This document shows, piece after piece, positions 1-8,634 of a stretch of 64,000 nucleotides of DNA. The first letter of the stretch is position 1. The number at the start of each line of letters is the position of its first letter. Source of the stretch: Nannocystis bainbridge (GTDB taxonomy: Bacteria > Myxococcota_A > Polyangia > Nannocystales > Nannocystaceae). The notes below the pieces were generated by a model. That model saw nothing but the letters and a program-made list of their open reading frames with translations. It was not told where the DNA came from and searched no databases. Location: positions 1,240,001-1,304,000 of the forward strand of contig NZ_JAQNDL010000001.1 of assembly GCF_028368995.1 (NCBI RefSeq), written 5' to 3'. Made by a program: the position numbers and the translations under genes.

Positions 1-1124
1 TCGGTGATCGCGGCCCCATCCGGCCATCCGCGTGACCCGGTCCGGGGGAGGCGGACGACGAACGCCGCCCCGCCGCGAGCGGCGCGCTCGACATGGATCT
101 CGCCACCATGGCCCTCGATGACCCGCCGGACGATCGCCAGCCCCAGCCCGAGCCCTGCGCGGGCGTCGACACGGTCGGCGACGGGCGACGCTCCGCGCAC
201 GAACGGCTGGAAGATTCGCTCGCGCTCGTGGGCCGGCACCCCGGGCCCCTCATCGCTGACGACGATGTCGATCGCGGCGGTCGTGACCCGGCTTTCGAGG
301 CAGACCGTGCTGCCGCGCGGAGTATGTGCAATCGCGTTGGCGACGATGTTCCCCAGGGCGCCTTCCATCAATCCGCGCTCGACCGTCAATTCGTCGAGCC
401 CCACACGACAGACCTGGATCGCCACTCCCGCAGCCCTCGCCGCAGGCAGCCAGCGCTCGGCGACCGCATGAGCGAGGCTGGCAACGCTCGCAGGCTCGCG
501 GCGGATGATGATGCCGGCGCGCGCCAGTATCAGCAACGATTCGACCAGCCTGGACATATGGCGGACCTCTCGCAGCGCGCGATTCGCCGCCACTTCCCAC
601 TCCTCGCGCGTGCGAGGCCTGCGCAGGGCGACCTCGAGCGTGCTCGACAGCACGGCGAGTGGCGAACGCAGCTCGTGCGAAGCGTCGGCCGCGAATTGGC
701 GCTGCAGGGCGGTGCCCCGCTCGAGCCGGGTGAACAGGCCGTTGAGCGCCTCGCTAAGGGCGTCGAGCTCGTCTCCGGTCGACGACACGGGCAGTCGCTC
801 GCCGAGGTGCTCCGCCGACATACGGGCCGCCGCGCGGACGACCGTGTCCACGCGCTTAACGGCCCGGCGCGCGTGCCAGTGGGCGCCGAAGACGGCGAGC
901 AGGAGCCCGAGCGGGGCCGCCGCGGCCAGCGCCAGCCCGACCTGCTCGAACGCCTCGGCCAGCGAGTCCTCCTCGACGAATCCCCCCGCCTGCCCCTCCT
1001 CCTCTTCGTCGAGATAGACGATGAGGCCGGCCGTCCCCGCGAAGACCACCAGACTGAGCGCGGTCGAGGCGCCGATCCACATGGCTAGCGCCGCGCCGAA
1101 CGACCGCGTGCCGCGCTGCCTCAA
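1..1124 (-). CDS. Sensor histidine kinase (partial, C-terminal end beyond window)
   Basis: Membrane sensor kinase that would phosphorylate the response regulator directly upstream. The reverse strand is open from 1124 to the window edge without a stop. Order of parts: an N-terminal membrane segment (about residues 10-37), a short acidic loop (EEEEGQAGG), a second membrane segment (about 60-80), a HAMP-like linker, an H-box (ADASHELRSPLAVL, phosphoacceptor His), then ATPase boxes DEGPG and GLGLGLAI near the edge. The acidic periplasmic loop is very short, about 25 residues, so sensing may occur in the membrane or through a partner. The proposed TTG start overlaps the regulator stop (TTGA); an ATG at 1082 is the alternative. 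Translational coupling with the regulator is likely. Confidence 0.88.
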   Translation of the reverse strand, partial: MRQRGTRSFGAALAMWIGASTALSLVVFAGTAGLIVYLDEEEEGQAGGFVEEDSLAEAFEQVGLALAAAAPLGLLLAVFGAHWHARRAVKRVDTVVRAAARMSAEHLGERLPVSSTGDELDALSEALNGLFTRLERGTALQRQFAADASHELRSPLAVLSSTLEVALRRPRTREEWEVAANRALREVRHMSRLVESLLILARAGIIIRREPASVASLAHAVAERWLPAARAAGVAIQVCRVGLDELTVERGLMEGALGNIVANAIAHTPRGSTVCLESRVTTAAIDIVVSDEGPGVPAHERERIFQPFVRGASPVADRVDARAGLGLGLAIVRRVIEGHGGEIHVERAARGGAAFVVRLPRTGSRGWPDGAAIT

Positions 1125-1789
1125 TTGGCACCTACCTTGCAGCGCAACCCGGCGCCGCGCACCGTCTCGATTCGGACCGCCTTGCCGACGAGCTTGCGCC
1201 GCAGGTGCGTGAGGTGGACATCGATCGTATTCGTGCCCGGGTCGACGGCGCAGCCGAACACGTCGCGGAGGATGTCGCTGCGCGGTACGACCTCGCCGCG
1301 GCGGCGCAGCAGATACGACAGGAGGGCGTACTCTCGCGGCGAGAGCGCGACGTCCTGGCCCGCGCAGCGGACCACGTGGCCGTCGTCGAGGACCACCTCC
1401 TCGTCGCTCTGCGGCCACCAGCGCGGCTGACTCGCCCGCCGGCTCAGGGCGCGGATCCTGGCGACCAACTCGCCGAACGCAAACGGCTTGACGAGGTAAT
1501 CATCAGCGCCCAGCTCGAATGCCCGCACCCGCGCCTCGAGGGCGTCACGCGCGGTCAAGACCAGCACCGGCACGGGTCGATGCAGTCGTCGCAATTCCTG
1601 CAAAACATCGAGTCCGTCGCCGTCGGGCAAGCCGAGGTCGAGGACGATGACGTCCAGATCGGCGCCGCGGGCGCGACATAACGCGACGGCCGCCTCCGCC
1701 ACGTGGACCACGTCCATCCCTTCCTCTTGGAGACCCTGCTGAATGACCTCGAACAATGTTGCATTGTCCTCGACGAGCAGAATTCTCAT
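1121..1789 (-). CDS. OmpR/PhoB-family response regulator
   Basis: Two-component response regulator of 222 residues: an N-terminal receiver domain (MRILLVEDNA start, phosphoacceptor Asp51 in VIVLDLGLPDGDG, conserved Lys in DDYLVKPF) followed by a C-terminal winged helix (DVHLTHLRRKL, ending VRGAGLRC). The start at 1789 is chosen because AAGGAG lies about 7 bases upstream and the protein then begins exactly at the receiver fold; an in-frame codon eight residues earlier is less likely. It is the first gene of a pair with the overlapping kinase. Its start faces a lipoprotein gene across 234 bases, so that lipoprotein is a plausible target of regulation. Confidence 0.92.
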   Translation of the reverse strand: MRILLVEDNATLFEVIQQGLQEEGMDVVHVAEAAVALCRARGADLDVIVLDLGLPDGDGLDVLQELRRLHRPVPVLVLTARDALEARVRAFELGADDYLVKPFAFGELVARIRALSRRASQPRWWPQSDEEVVLDDGHVVRCAGQDVALSPREYALLSYLLRRRGEVVPRSDILRDVFGCAVDPGTNTIDVHLTHLRRKLVGKAVRIETVRGAGLRCKVGAN

Positions 1790-2023
1790 GGGCACTCCTT
1801 GCAATCTCTGCACAGCGCGCAGCGCTCGCGCCGCCCCGCATGGGCTGCCGGGCGGAGCGGACGGGCGCAGGATGCGTCACGCGCTCGCTTATGCCAGTTT
1901 TCCCGGCCCGGGACCATCGGCCCGAACATTAAGATCTCCTGAATCGTTAAATCTTCGTGTAGCAAGCGAATCGTCGATTGAACCGAGGGTGAATGCGATA
2001 AAGTGAGAGTAGGAGTGAATCAC
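1790..2023. promoter_or_regulatory. Divergent promoter region with AT-rich direct repeat
   Basis: Spacer of 234 bases between the divergent regulator gene and the acidic lipoprotein gene. It contains an unusually AT-rich patch for this genome at about 1926-1960, with two similar boxes TTAAGATCT (1929) and TTAAATCTT (1948) about 19 bases apart. OmpR-family regulators commonly bind direct repeats, so this is a candidate operator; the spacing is not a classical one and the call is inference. Confidence 0.3.
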
Positions 2024-2503
2024 ATGACGAAGATTTGGAACTACCATTCCCTGTCCCTCCTTGTCGTCGCCGTCGGCCTCTCGGCCTGCGATCCCGCCGA
2101 AGCCACGAATGCGGCGTCCGTCCGCACCGATTCTTGTGCCACGAATGACGAGGCCGGGCCGGACGGCGAGACGGCCGACGACCTTTGCAGCCTCTCGCAA
2201 GCGGCCGGCCCCGCCGCCCAGGACGACGAGGCCGAAGGCCAGGAGGAGGAGGACGAGGGCGGCGAGAACGAGAGCGAAGAGGACGAGGACGGCGAGGACG
2301 AAGACGAGGGCGAAGAGGGGGAGGAGGACGAGGGCGAAGAGGAGGACGAGGGCGAAGAGGAGGACGAGGGCGAAGAGGAGGACGAGGGCGAAGAGGAGGA
2401 CGAGGGCGAAGAGGAGGACGAGGGCGAAGAGGAGGACGAGGGCGAAGAGGAGGACGAGGGCGAAGAGGAGGACGAGGACGAGGACGAGCCCCGACCGGCC
2501 TGA
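2024..2503 (+). CDS. Lipoprotein with Glu/Asp/Gly repeat tail
   Basis: Small exported protein of about 159 residues. An N-terminal signal peptide ends in a lipobox (LLVVAVGLSAC), so it should be lipid-anchored. After a short Cys-containing region (DSCATND, DDLCSLSQ) almost the whole C-terminal half is Glu, Asp and Gly, including eight perfect copies of the hexapeptide EDEGEE, ending DEDEDEPRPA. The start at 2024 is preferred over an upstream in-frame codon because AGGAG lies 9 bases before it. The extreme negative charge suggests binding of divalent cations or basic surfaces, but no family was recognised. It sits divergent from a two-component system and may be its target. Confidence 0.75.
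   Translation: MTKIWNYHSLSLLVVAVGLSACDPAEATNAASVRTDSCATNDEAGPDGETADDLCSLSQAAGPAAQDDEAEGQEEEDEGGENESEEDEDGEDEDEGEEGEEDEGEEEDEGEEEDEGEEEDEGEEEDEGEEEDEGEEEDEGEEEDEGEEEDEDEDEPRPA
2324..2467 (+). repeat. 18-bp tandem repeat, eight copies, in coding sequence
   Basis: Eight consecutive copies of GAGGACGAGGGCGAAGAG, in frame and encoding EDEGEE. Copies are identical at the DNA level, which suggests recent expansion or active slippage; copy number is expected to vary between strains. Confidence 0.93.
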
Positions 2504-2558
2504 GCAGTTTCGCTGTCCGCATGTACCCGCGCTGCACCGTCGCGCGTGGACCAACAGT

Positions 2559-2592
2559 AGACGGCCGTCCGGCGAAAGCCGGCTGGCCGTCT
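2559..2592 (+). terminator. Hairpin terminator after the acidic lipoprotein gene
   Basis: Near-perfect 15-bp stem (AGACGGCCGTCCGGC pairing with GCCGGCTGGCCGTCT, one internal mismatch region) with a GAAA tetraloop, followed by TATTTC. It lies 56 bases after the stop codon. The stable tetraloop hairpin supports an intrinsic terminator although the T-run is weak. Confidence 0.7.
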
Positions 2593-2609
2593 ATTTCGGG
2601 CTCTCCTAA

Positions 2610-3363
2610 TACACTCATGGGTGGTGCATCGGCCCTCAACTGACCCAGGGCGCCATGAAAAGTCTGTGAAGCGGGATACATCTCAGCGAAGTTCTTGCGC
2701 ACGTCCCCGCGGTGCCCGAATCTGTGGTGTTACGCGGCGATTGGATGTAGTACGAGCGCATGCGCGTATCCGCTCTTCTTCGCAGGACGTCGCGGACGGC
2801 CTCCGCACGGTGCCGGGCTCGCCGGTGTAGAAGCCGGCGACGACGCCGGCGGGCAGTGTTGACGCCGGTCACGATCCGCGTGAATTCGCCGACGAAATTC
2901 GCCGGGGAGATGCGCGAGCGCGTAGGCGGCCTCCAGCGTGCCGAAGTGCTCGGAGGGTCAAGGGTGCGCTCCCTTCGGTCGCCGGCCTACGGCCGCCCTT
3001 GACCCCTCCTGCGCGCTTCGGCAAGTGGCCCCCATGGCCTATCCTCGCATCCAGGTGTCCGTACACTGAACACCTGTAACCATGATGCGTCACTCAACGG
3101 TAGCAATCGGGTCTTCTTGCCTCGAATTCGGCCTTCGACGGCCGTTTCGGTCAGTCGACGCCTCCTTCGTCGGCGAATTCACGCTGATTCTGGCCGGCGC
3201 TAACAGGCAGGGCGGCTTCGGCGATGTTGCGGACGGGGCGACCAGGAAGTAGTCGATCCGCGCCGCCACAGCACTGAGTCGCCGGGAACTCCGCCAGCGA
3301 GACAGAGCGCGAGGTCTCGGACAGCTCCGTCGAACCCGCACACTGCGGCCAACGCGTTTCGGG
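2610..3363. other. Non-coding region with inverted-repeat element
   Basis: No convincing gene was found in these 754 bases. The region holds a 19-bp perfect inverted repeat (GCGTGAATTCGCCGACGAA at 2878-2896, reverse complement at 3166-3184) bounding 307 bases. Inside it is a long imperfect palindrome (2941-3021, arms beginning CCGAAG and ending CTTCGG, with CAAGGG and CCCTTG in the stem) and a smaller AGGTGT/ACACCT inverted repeat (3053-3075). This may be a miniature mobile element or IS debris; no terminal target duplication was identified. Confidence 0.5.
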
Positions 3364-5313
3364 TCACAGCGCGATCTGTGCCCCGAGCTCGACCACCCGG
3401 TTCGGCGGGATGCAGAACATGTCCGTGGCGGGAGGGACGTTGCGTGACAGCACCTCGAACAGGACCTTGCGCCACCTCGCCATGGGCCCTGAACCGGTCG
3501 GCAGGACGCGCTCGCGCCCGACGAAGTAGCTGACGTCGTCGGGGTCGAGGGCGACCCGCCCGGCGGCATGGAGTTCGGCCAGGACCGCCGGTACGTCGGG
3601 GGTCTGCTTGTAGCCGAAACGCAGCGTCACGTGCCAGAATCCGAACCCGAGCGACGTAATGGTGGCAGCGTCGACCGCTTCGACCCGCGGGACATGCTCG
3701 AGTTCGACCGCGAGCGCGATCACCGTCTTCGGGAGAACCTTGCTGTGCTTGAAATGGTGGAGCAGCGAGAGCGGCGTCGTGTGCGGCTCGGGTGTCATGA
3801 ACACACCTGTGCCAGGCACGCGCGTGACGGTGTGATCGGCGGCCGACGCGGCGATCGCCTCGAGGTTGGTGAGGCTGCGACGCAGCGCGATCATCAGCAG
3901 GTCGCGGCCCTGCTTCCAGGTGATCATCACGACGAACAGGACGGCGCCGACCGCCAGCGGGATCCAGCCGCCATCGTCCAGCTTGGTCAGCGAGGCGATG
4001 AAGAAGTGGAGCTCGACCACGAAGAACGCCCCGATCACGAGTCCAGCCGTGGCCCGGGGCCAGTTGCGGATCCTGGTGGCGACCACATAGAAGGCCATCG
4101 ATGTGCTGAGCATGGTGCCGGTCACTGCGACGCCATAGGCCGAGGCCAGCCGGCTCGACTCGCGCATGCCGATGACGAGCACAATGCAGGCGATCGCTAG
4201 CGTCCAGTTCACCCCCGACATATAGATCTGCCCCTCTCGTGACTCCGATGTGTGGACCACTCGAGTGCGCGGAAAGAAGCCCAGCTGCATGGCTTGGCGC
4301 GTCATCGAGAAGCAGCCCGTGATCATCGCCTGCGACGCGATCACGGTCGCCGCCATTGCCAGGAGCACCAGGGCGATGGTCGCAGGACCTGCCGGCACCA
4401 TGTCCCAGAAAGTGTGCGTGACGCCGCCGGGGCGCGAGAGCACGACCGCGGCTTGCCCGAAGTAGTTCAGAAGCAAGGCGGGCATCACCAAACCATACCA
4501 GGCTCGCTGAATCGGCGGGCGACCGAAGTGGCCCAGGTCCGCGTAGAGCGCCTCGGCGCCGGTGAAGCACAGGACCACGGCGCCGAGCACCGGCAGCACG
4601 TGGGTGCCACCGTGTATCAGAAACGCGATCGCGTGGTGCGGCGACACGGCGCGCAACACCGCCGGATGTGCCGCGAGGTGGACGAGTCCGAGCGCGGCGA
4701 TCACTGTGAACCACACCAGCATGACAGGGCCGAACGCCCGGCCGATGCGGGCGGTGCCATGGCGCTGGAACGCGAACAGCAGCAGCAGGACGGCACAGGT
4801 CGCCGGGACGATCGCCTGGTGTGCATAGCGCTGATAGTCGGGATCGGCGGACACCATCCGCAGGCCCTCGATCGCGCTCAACACCGAAATGGCAGGAGTG
4901 ATGATGCCGTCGCCGTACAACAGGCCGGTGCCGAAGATCACCAGGAGCGTGCTGGCGCTCAACCGAACCCGCCGGCCGGGCGCGCCTCCGGTCAAGAGCG
5001 CCAGCAGGGCGAGGATGCCGCCCTCGCCGCGGTTGTCGGCCCGGCTGACCACCCCTACGTACTTGATCGCTACGATGATCGTCAGCGACCAGACGAACAG
5101 GGACAATACGCCGAGCACTGCCTCGTGCCTCCCGCCGTCGGCGTGCCGGATCGACTCCTGGAAGGCGTAGATCGGGCTGGTGCCGATGTCGCCGTAGACC
5201 ACCCCGAGCGCTGCGAGCAGCAGCCCCCGAGCAGGTGCGCCCTCGGTCGCGCCGTGATCGAAGAGTTCGCCCTCGCTGATGCCGGGGTCAACAGAAGTCG
5301 TGGCGGCGCTCAC
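3364..5313 (-). CDS. kup: KUP/HAK/KT-family potassium uptake protein
   Basis: Potassium:proton symporter of the inner membrane, 649 residues, normal length for Kup. The signature GVVYGDIGTSPIYAFQES lies near residue 38, followed by DNRGEGGILALLALL, TPAISVLSAIEGL and about a dozen hydrophobic segments up to residue 450, then a cytoplasmic C-terminal domain. The start is a GTG at 5313; the first membrane segment begins about 30 residues in, as in other Kup proteins. Monocistronic: the flanking stretches contain no close gene on the same strand. No frameshift or missing segment was seen. Confidence 0.95.
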   Translation of the reverse strand: MSAATTSVDPGISEGELFDHGATEGAPARGLLLAALGVVYGDIGTSPIYAFQESIRHADGGRHEAVLGVLSLFVWSLTIIVAIKYVGVVSRADNRGEGGILALLALLTGGAPGRRVRLSASTLLVIFGTGLLYGDGIITPAISVLSAIEGLRMVSADPDYQRYAHQAIVPATCAVLLLLFAFQRHGTARIGRAFGPVMLVWFTVIAALGLVHLAAHPAVLRAVSPHHAIAFLIHGGTHVLPVLGAVVLCFTGAEALYADLGHFGRPPIQRAWYGLVMPALLLNYFGQAAVVLSRPGGVTHTFWDMVPAGPATIALVLLAMAATVIASQAMITGCFSMTRQAMQLGFFPRTRVVHTSESREGQIYMSGVNWTLAIACIVLVIGMRESSRLASAYGVAVTGTMLSTSMAFYVVATRIRNWPRATAGLVIGAFFVVELHFFIASLTKLDDGGWIPLAVGAVLFVVMITWKQGRDLLMIALRRSLTNLEAIAASAADHTVTRVPGTGVFMTPEPHTTPLSLLHHFKHSKVLPKTVIALAVELEHVPRVEAVDAATITSLGFGFWHVTLRFGYKQTPDVPAVLAELHAAGRVALDPDDVSYFVGRERVLPTGSGPMARWRKVLFEVLSRNVPPATDMFCIPPNRVVELGAQIAL

Positions 5314-5685
5314 CTCTGACGGGTGCTAACCGCCCCGGCGCGCGCTGACAAGGGATCGCGCGCGGGGGCACTTCGCGGACACGAGCGGGGCGCCGACGCG
5401 CCCGGCGCCTCGCTCGGCGAGCGTACCGCCGCGCGTCCTTCCGGCTCGCACGCGGCGGAGCTCGAGCCACGACGAATCGACGAACCGGACGGACGCGGCC
5501 TGGCCTCCTGCGGTCCGTAGCGGTCGCGCCCGCCGCTGGCCGACGGAGCAGGGCCTCGACAGCATGGGCAGTATCGCCCCCCACTTCGGGGCCACGGAGG
5601 CGGTCGTCGGCGGCTGGTTCACCGTGGCCGCCTGAATCAATGAGGTCACATGCCTAAGGGCGGTGCGAGCGCAGGAGTCCATCGT
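5314..5685. other. Upstream region of kup, possible gene remnant
   Basis: About 370 bases with no complete gene. A short stretch on the plus strand (about 5538-5634) reads as a plausible protein tail (SMGSIAPHFGATEAVVGG and on to FTVAA then stop) without a start or upstream body, suggesting the end of a deleted gene. The kup promoter should lie at the left of this region; I could not pick a confident site. Confidence 0.3.
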
Positions 5686-6040
5686 ATGACAAGACATTCC
5701 AGGCATTCGTCAACCGCATCCGTGCAGGCGATCCTCAACGAGCTCGAGAACCTGCTCGCCCAACTGGAGACCCGCGTCGTCGCCCCCCTGATCCAGCGCC
5801 ACCGGAGCGCCGCACCGACGATCGGCGGGGCAAGCTCGCGGAGCTCGCGGCGCGGGTCGCCGAAGTCGGTGGCGATGCCCAAGCGGAGGAGTTCCTCCTC
5901 GTCGGCGACGATGCGCGCAGGGTGTTGTGCGAGCACGGACCGGGGCGCCCGGCCGCGGGGCACCGCGAGCAGGCCACGGCCGACGCGGCGCTGCAGACCT
6001 TCGACGGCGTCACGCAAGGCTCCTCGCCGGCGTGGCAGCG
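5686..6040 (+). pseudogene. Frameshifted small coiled-coil protein gene
   Basis: From the ATG at 5686 the reading frame gives a helical sequence (ILNELENLLAQLETRVVAP) up to about 5815. Coding character then continues in another frame (RRGKLAELAARVAEVGGDAQ, then EEFLLVGDDARRVLCEHG) to about 6020. Joining the two frames gives a coherent amphipathic protein of roughly 115 residues; as sequenced it carries one frameshift near 5815-5825. The 3' end runs into the convergent YCII gene, so the tail may be lost. No family was recognised. A sequencing error at the shift would also explain it. Confidence 0.42.
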
Positions 6041-6778
6041 TCACATCGTCGGGTCGTTCGGGTCGACGAGGCGGAGGTCGAGCTCCAATGTCCCGCCCAA
6101 AATTTCGGCGTATCGCCGGCACAGCTCGACGGCCTCTTCCATCCCCGAGAGCTCCAGCACCGCGAAGCCACCGATCAGCTCCTTCGACTCTGCGAATGGC
6201 CCGTCAAGCGTCCGCAAGTGGTTGTCGGTGAACACCATGCGCCTGGCCTCGGCGCTCGGGTGTAGCCGGAGAGATCGGACGAGCACGCCGGCCTTGATCA
6301 TCTCGGTCTTGAGGCGGGTGAGGCCGGCCTTCTGCTTCGAGCTGCGCCCGCCGGCCTCGGTCGCCTGGTCGGCCTTCTCGATCAGCAGCATCTGCAACGG
6401 CGGGTCCTCCGGCGCAGGCATCAGGCCGATGTCCCACGGCTCGTTGAGCTTCCCGAGCTCCAGTTCGCCGTCGCCGAGGATCTTGCCGTAGCGCTCGGCC
6501 CAGCCGATGGCCTCCTCGCGCGTGCGCACCTTGAGCAGGAGCATCGCCGCCGGGAGCTCGTTCTCACCGCGGTAGGGCCCGTGCTTCACCGTGCAACGCC
6601 CGTCGCAGAAAACGAGTCGGGTGCGCGTCTTGCTGGCACCCAGGCCGGCGCCGTCAACGAGGCGCCCCGCCTTTGCGTGCTCACCGACGAACTCGCCCAT
6701 CCTGGTGACGAGATCCATCGGCGGCGGGTGGCCCGCCTCGGTCTGCGGATCGTTCTTGTGCATGATCATGAAGCGCAT
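6041..6778 (-). CDS. Tandem YCII (DGPF)-domain protein
   Basis: Cytosolic protein of 245 residues made of two YCII-related alpha/beta-barrel domains, about 1-115 and 125-240. The first begins MRFMIMHKNDPQTEAG and the second has QMLLIEKADQATEAGG; both contain the DGPF-like segment (KHGPYRGENE in the first, TLDGPFAESKELIGGF in the second). Single-domain relatives are often encoded beside ECF sigma factors, but none lies nearby here. The start has AGGAG 6 bases upstream. The function of the family is not established; some members act in degradation of small aromatic compounds. Confidence 0.88.
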   Translation of the reverse strand: MRFMIMHKNDPQTEAGHPPPMDLVTRMGEFVGEHAKAGRLVDGAGLGASKTRTRLVFCDGRCTVKHGPYRGENELPAAMLLLKVRTREEAIGWAERYGKILGDGELELGKLNEPWDIGLMPAPEDPPLQMLLIEKADQATEAGGRSSKQKAGLTRLKTEMIKAGVLVRSLRLHPSAEARRMVFTDNHLRTLDGPFAESKELIGGFAVLELSGMEEAVELCRRYAEILGGTLELDLRLVDPNDPTM

Positions 6779-7157
6779 GGTGAACTCCTACGTGGGCTGC
6801 AAGCGGTGTTCGTGGTCCGTCCGGGCCGGCACCTGCCTGCCCTTCACCCACACGACGAACGACGCTCGCGCCGAACGACACGACCCGTCGATCTTTTTGC
6901 AACCACGCGGAACTGCTTCAAAAATAGAATCTGGACGGCGGCGGTCCGATGCCGCGTGGCGGGTAGTCGTCGCCGGTTTGCCGCGTCGCATGCCGTGAAT
7001 TTCTCGGAAAATCCAGGCGAATGCCGGATGTGAACGACCTCGCTCTTTGTTGCCCGCAGCGCCCTCAGCGGTCGCTAGTACAGCCGGCCCGAAGTTCTCC
7101 AGGGGTTCATGCGAGCTGTTCCGTCCTGGATCCACCCGGATCCATCGCCAGGACGAT
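6779..7157. other. Intergenic, nothing recognised
   Basis: About 380 bases between the YCII gene and decayed genes. It includes the YCII promoter. No conserved motif, hairpin or coding segment was recognised. Confidence 0.4.
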
Positions 7158-7560
7158 TCAGGCGACGGAATAGGCCCCGGCGAACATCCCGTCGAGGTGG
7201 CGCGGCGCCTGCGAGCCGAACCCGGACCACTTCGCCCGCGCTGCGCGGCGAACAGCTCGCCGCACTGCGGCGAGAAGAATTGGTCGACGCGGGTCCAGTT
7301 CTGGATCGCGTCGCAGGTGATCAGGATCCCGCCGTCGCGGGCGAGCAGGACCGCGGCCTCGGGGAAGCGGGCCGAGCGGAACTCGAAGACGCCGTCCGCG
7401 AGCGGGAACGGGCCGCCGGGCGCGAGGGTCCGTGCCGTCGCGGCCGTAGGCGTGCGTCGCCGCCGGCAGCGCTCACAGCCGTAGCGGTCGCAGTAGAACG
7501 GGTCGTCGCGGCCGTGGAAGGCGGACAGGAGAATGACAGACTGCCGTTCATAGTGAACGT
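7158..7560 (-). pseudogene. Decayed hypothetical protein gene, C-terminal part
   Basis: On the minus strand one frame reads a coherent protein segment (SAFHGRDDPFYCDRYGC, then APGGPFPLADGVFEFRSARF, then LLARDGGILITCDAIQNW) from about 7545 to 7250. The sequence then continues in a shifted frame (KWSGFGSQAPRHLDGMF to a stop at 7158). The segment DGGILITCDAIQNW recalls uncharacterised metallo-hydrolase-like proteins of Nannocystales; this is memory-based and not verified. There is no start codon in frame and at least one frameshift, so it is a pseudogene remnant. Confidence 0.45.
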
Positions 7561-7810
7561 CACGTCCTCACACGGCGCCGGAGCTCGACGCCGATGCTGC
7601 CGTCGATCGTGATGTCGCCGCCCGTCGCCGCGTGCGTTCCTTGAGGGCGCGTTGCGGTAGGTCCGCTCGCGGGAGGCTCGCTCGACCAGGACGGCGCGGG
7701 CGTCGACGTTCAGGACCGAGGGGGTCGTGCCAGTGGCAGTCGCCGTGGCCGTCGATGGCGTCGCAAAGCCTCGGCTTTGAACCGCGTCGTGACGAGTTCG
7801 GCCTCGAGGC
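7561..7810 (-). pseudogene. Decayed hypothetical exported protein fragment
   Basis: Minus-strand coding character switches frame repeatedly: LNVDARAVLVERASRERTYR is followed in another frame by GDITIDGSIGVELRRR and then in a third by CEDVTFTMNGS. Read together these give a continuous beta-rich protein of about 75 residues with at least two frameshifts. It abuts the preceding remnant and the neighbouring lipoprotein, indicating a small graveyard. No family was recognised. Confidence 0.35.
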
Positions 7811-7893
7811 GCTACCAGGCATCTCGGAGGCTCGAGGATGGACGACGACGAGAAACTGGACGATCGCTACGCCGCGGAGAGGGGTCCGCGCGA

Positions 7894-8436
7894 TCAGAAG
7901 CAGTCGAGGTCCTCGGGGGGGCATTCCAGGGTGTTGTTCTGGAAGATCGCGTCGACGGGTACGGCGCAGTACTCGTCCTCGAGGCAGAGATCGAGGGAGG
8001 GCGCTTCATCACACTTGGCCGGAATCACTGCGCAGAACGGGTTGGGATAGACGAAGTCCGTGTGGGACGCGTTGCAATAGGGCCCGGGGATCACGCAGAT
8101 CTGGCCCTTGTCGCAGAAGAAGTCGTCGCAGGGCGTGGGGGGAGGCTCGGGCTCGCCCTCGGAGCCGCTGGCCGTGGCCATCGTGGTCGTGTCCGGTTCG
8201 CCGGTGGTGTCGACGACGGTATCGGCGGCGCCGGTCGTGTCCGTGGCCGCGGAAGTGGTCGCGGTGGTCTCGCCCGTGGTCGCCAGGCCGGACGTCTCGG
8301 CCGTGGTCTCCGCGGTCGTGCTCGGGTCGGTCCCCGAGGTCCCTGGCTTGCCGCCTTCGGAGGGACAGGCGCTGGTGAGCGAGGCCAGGGTCACGAGAGC
8401 GAGCATCCGTGAAATCCAACGAGGACCAGTCTTCAT
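7894..8436 (-). CDS. Lipoprotein with Thr/Ser-rich linker and Cys-rich C-terminal domain
   Basis: Exported protein of about 180 residues. Signal peptide and lipobox (LVTLASLTSAC) are followed by a low-complexity linker of Thr, Ala, Glu and Ser (about residues 30-95) and a compact C-terminal domain with about nine Cys residues (CDDFFCDKGQICVIPGPYC, then CLEDEYCAVP) that probably form disulfides. The start at 8436 is chosen because it places the signal peptide correctly; upstream in-frame codons would bury it. The linker-plus-Cys-domain design is typical of myxobacterial surface lipoproteins. Function unknown. Confidence 0.78.
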   Translation of the reverse strand: MKTGPRWISRMLALVTLASLTSACPSEGGKPGTSGTDPSTTAETTAETSGLATTGETTATTSAATDTTGAADTVVDTTGEPDTTTMATASGSEGEPEPPPTPCDDFFCDKGQICVIPGPYCNASHTDFVYPNPFCAVIPAKCDEAPSLDLCLEDEYCAVPVDAIFQNNTLECPPEDLDCF

Positions 8437-8634
8437 GCCACGCGGCCAAAGCAGGTGTCGTGCCAGGCAAGGATGCCCCGATCTCGGCGCCTTCGCTGCC
8501 TGCGTGGGGTTCTCCGCGACATCGGTGTCACACCGGACTCCCCTGTGCGTCGCGGCGATCCAGGCGACGACGTGCAGGCTACCGAAGTTCTCCCGCGCGG
8601 GGGTGCGCGACCGCGGTCGCCGCGGCACCCGCTG

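Noticed and set aside
93..1088. Long plus-strand frame over the first kilobase.
   Set aside because: The minus strand carries histidine-kinase H-box and ATPase motifs in one continuous frame; the plus frame has none.
1126..1141. TGGCACCTACCTTGCA on the plus strand fits a sigma-54 -24/-12 promoter.
   Set aside because: It lies inside the 3' end of the response-regulator gene and points antisense into that gene, with no target gene downstream. Chance match is more likely.
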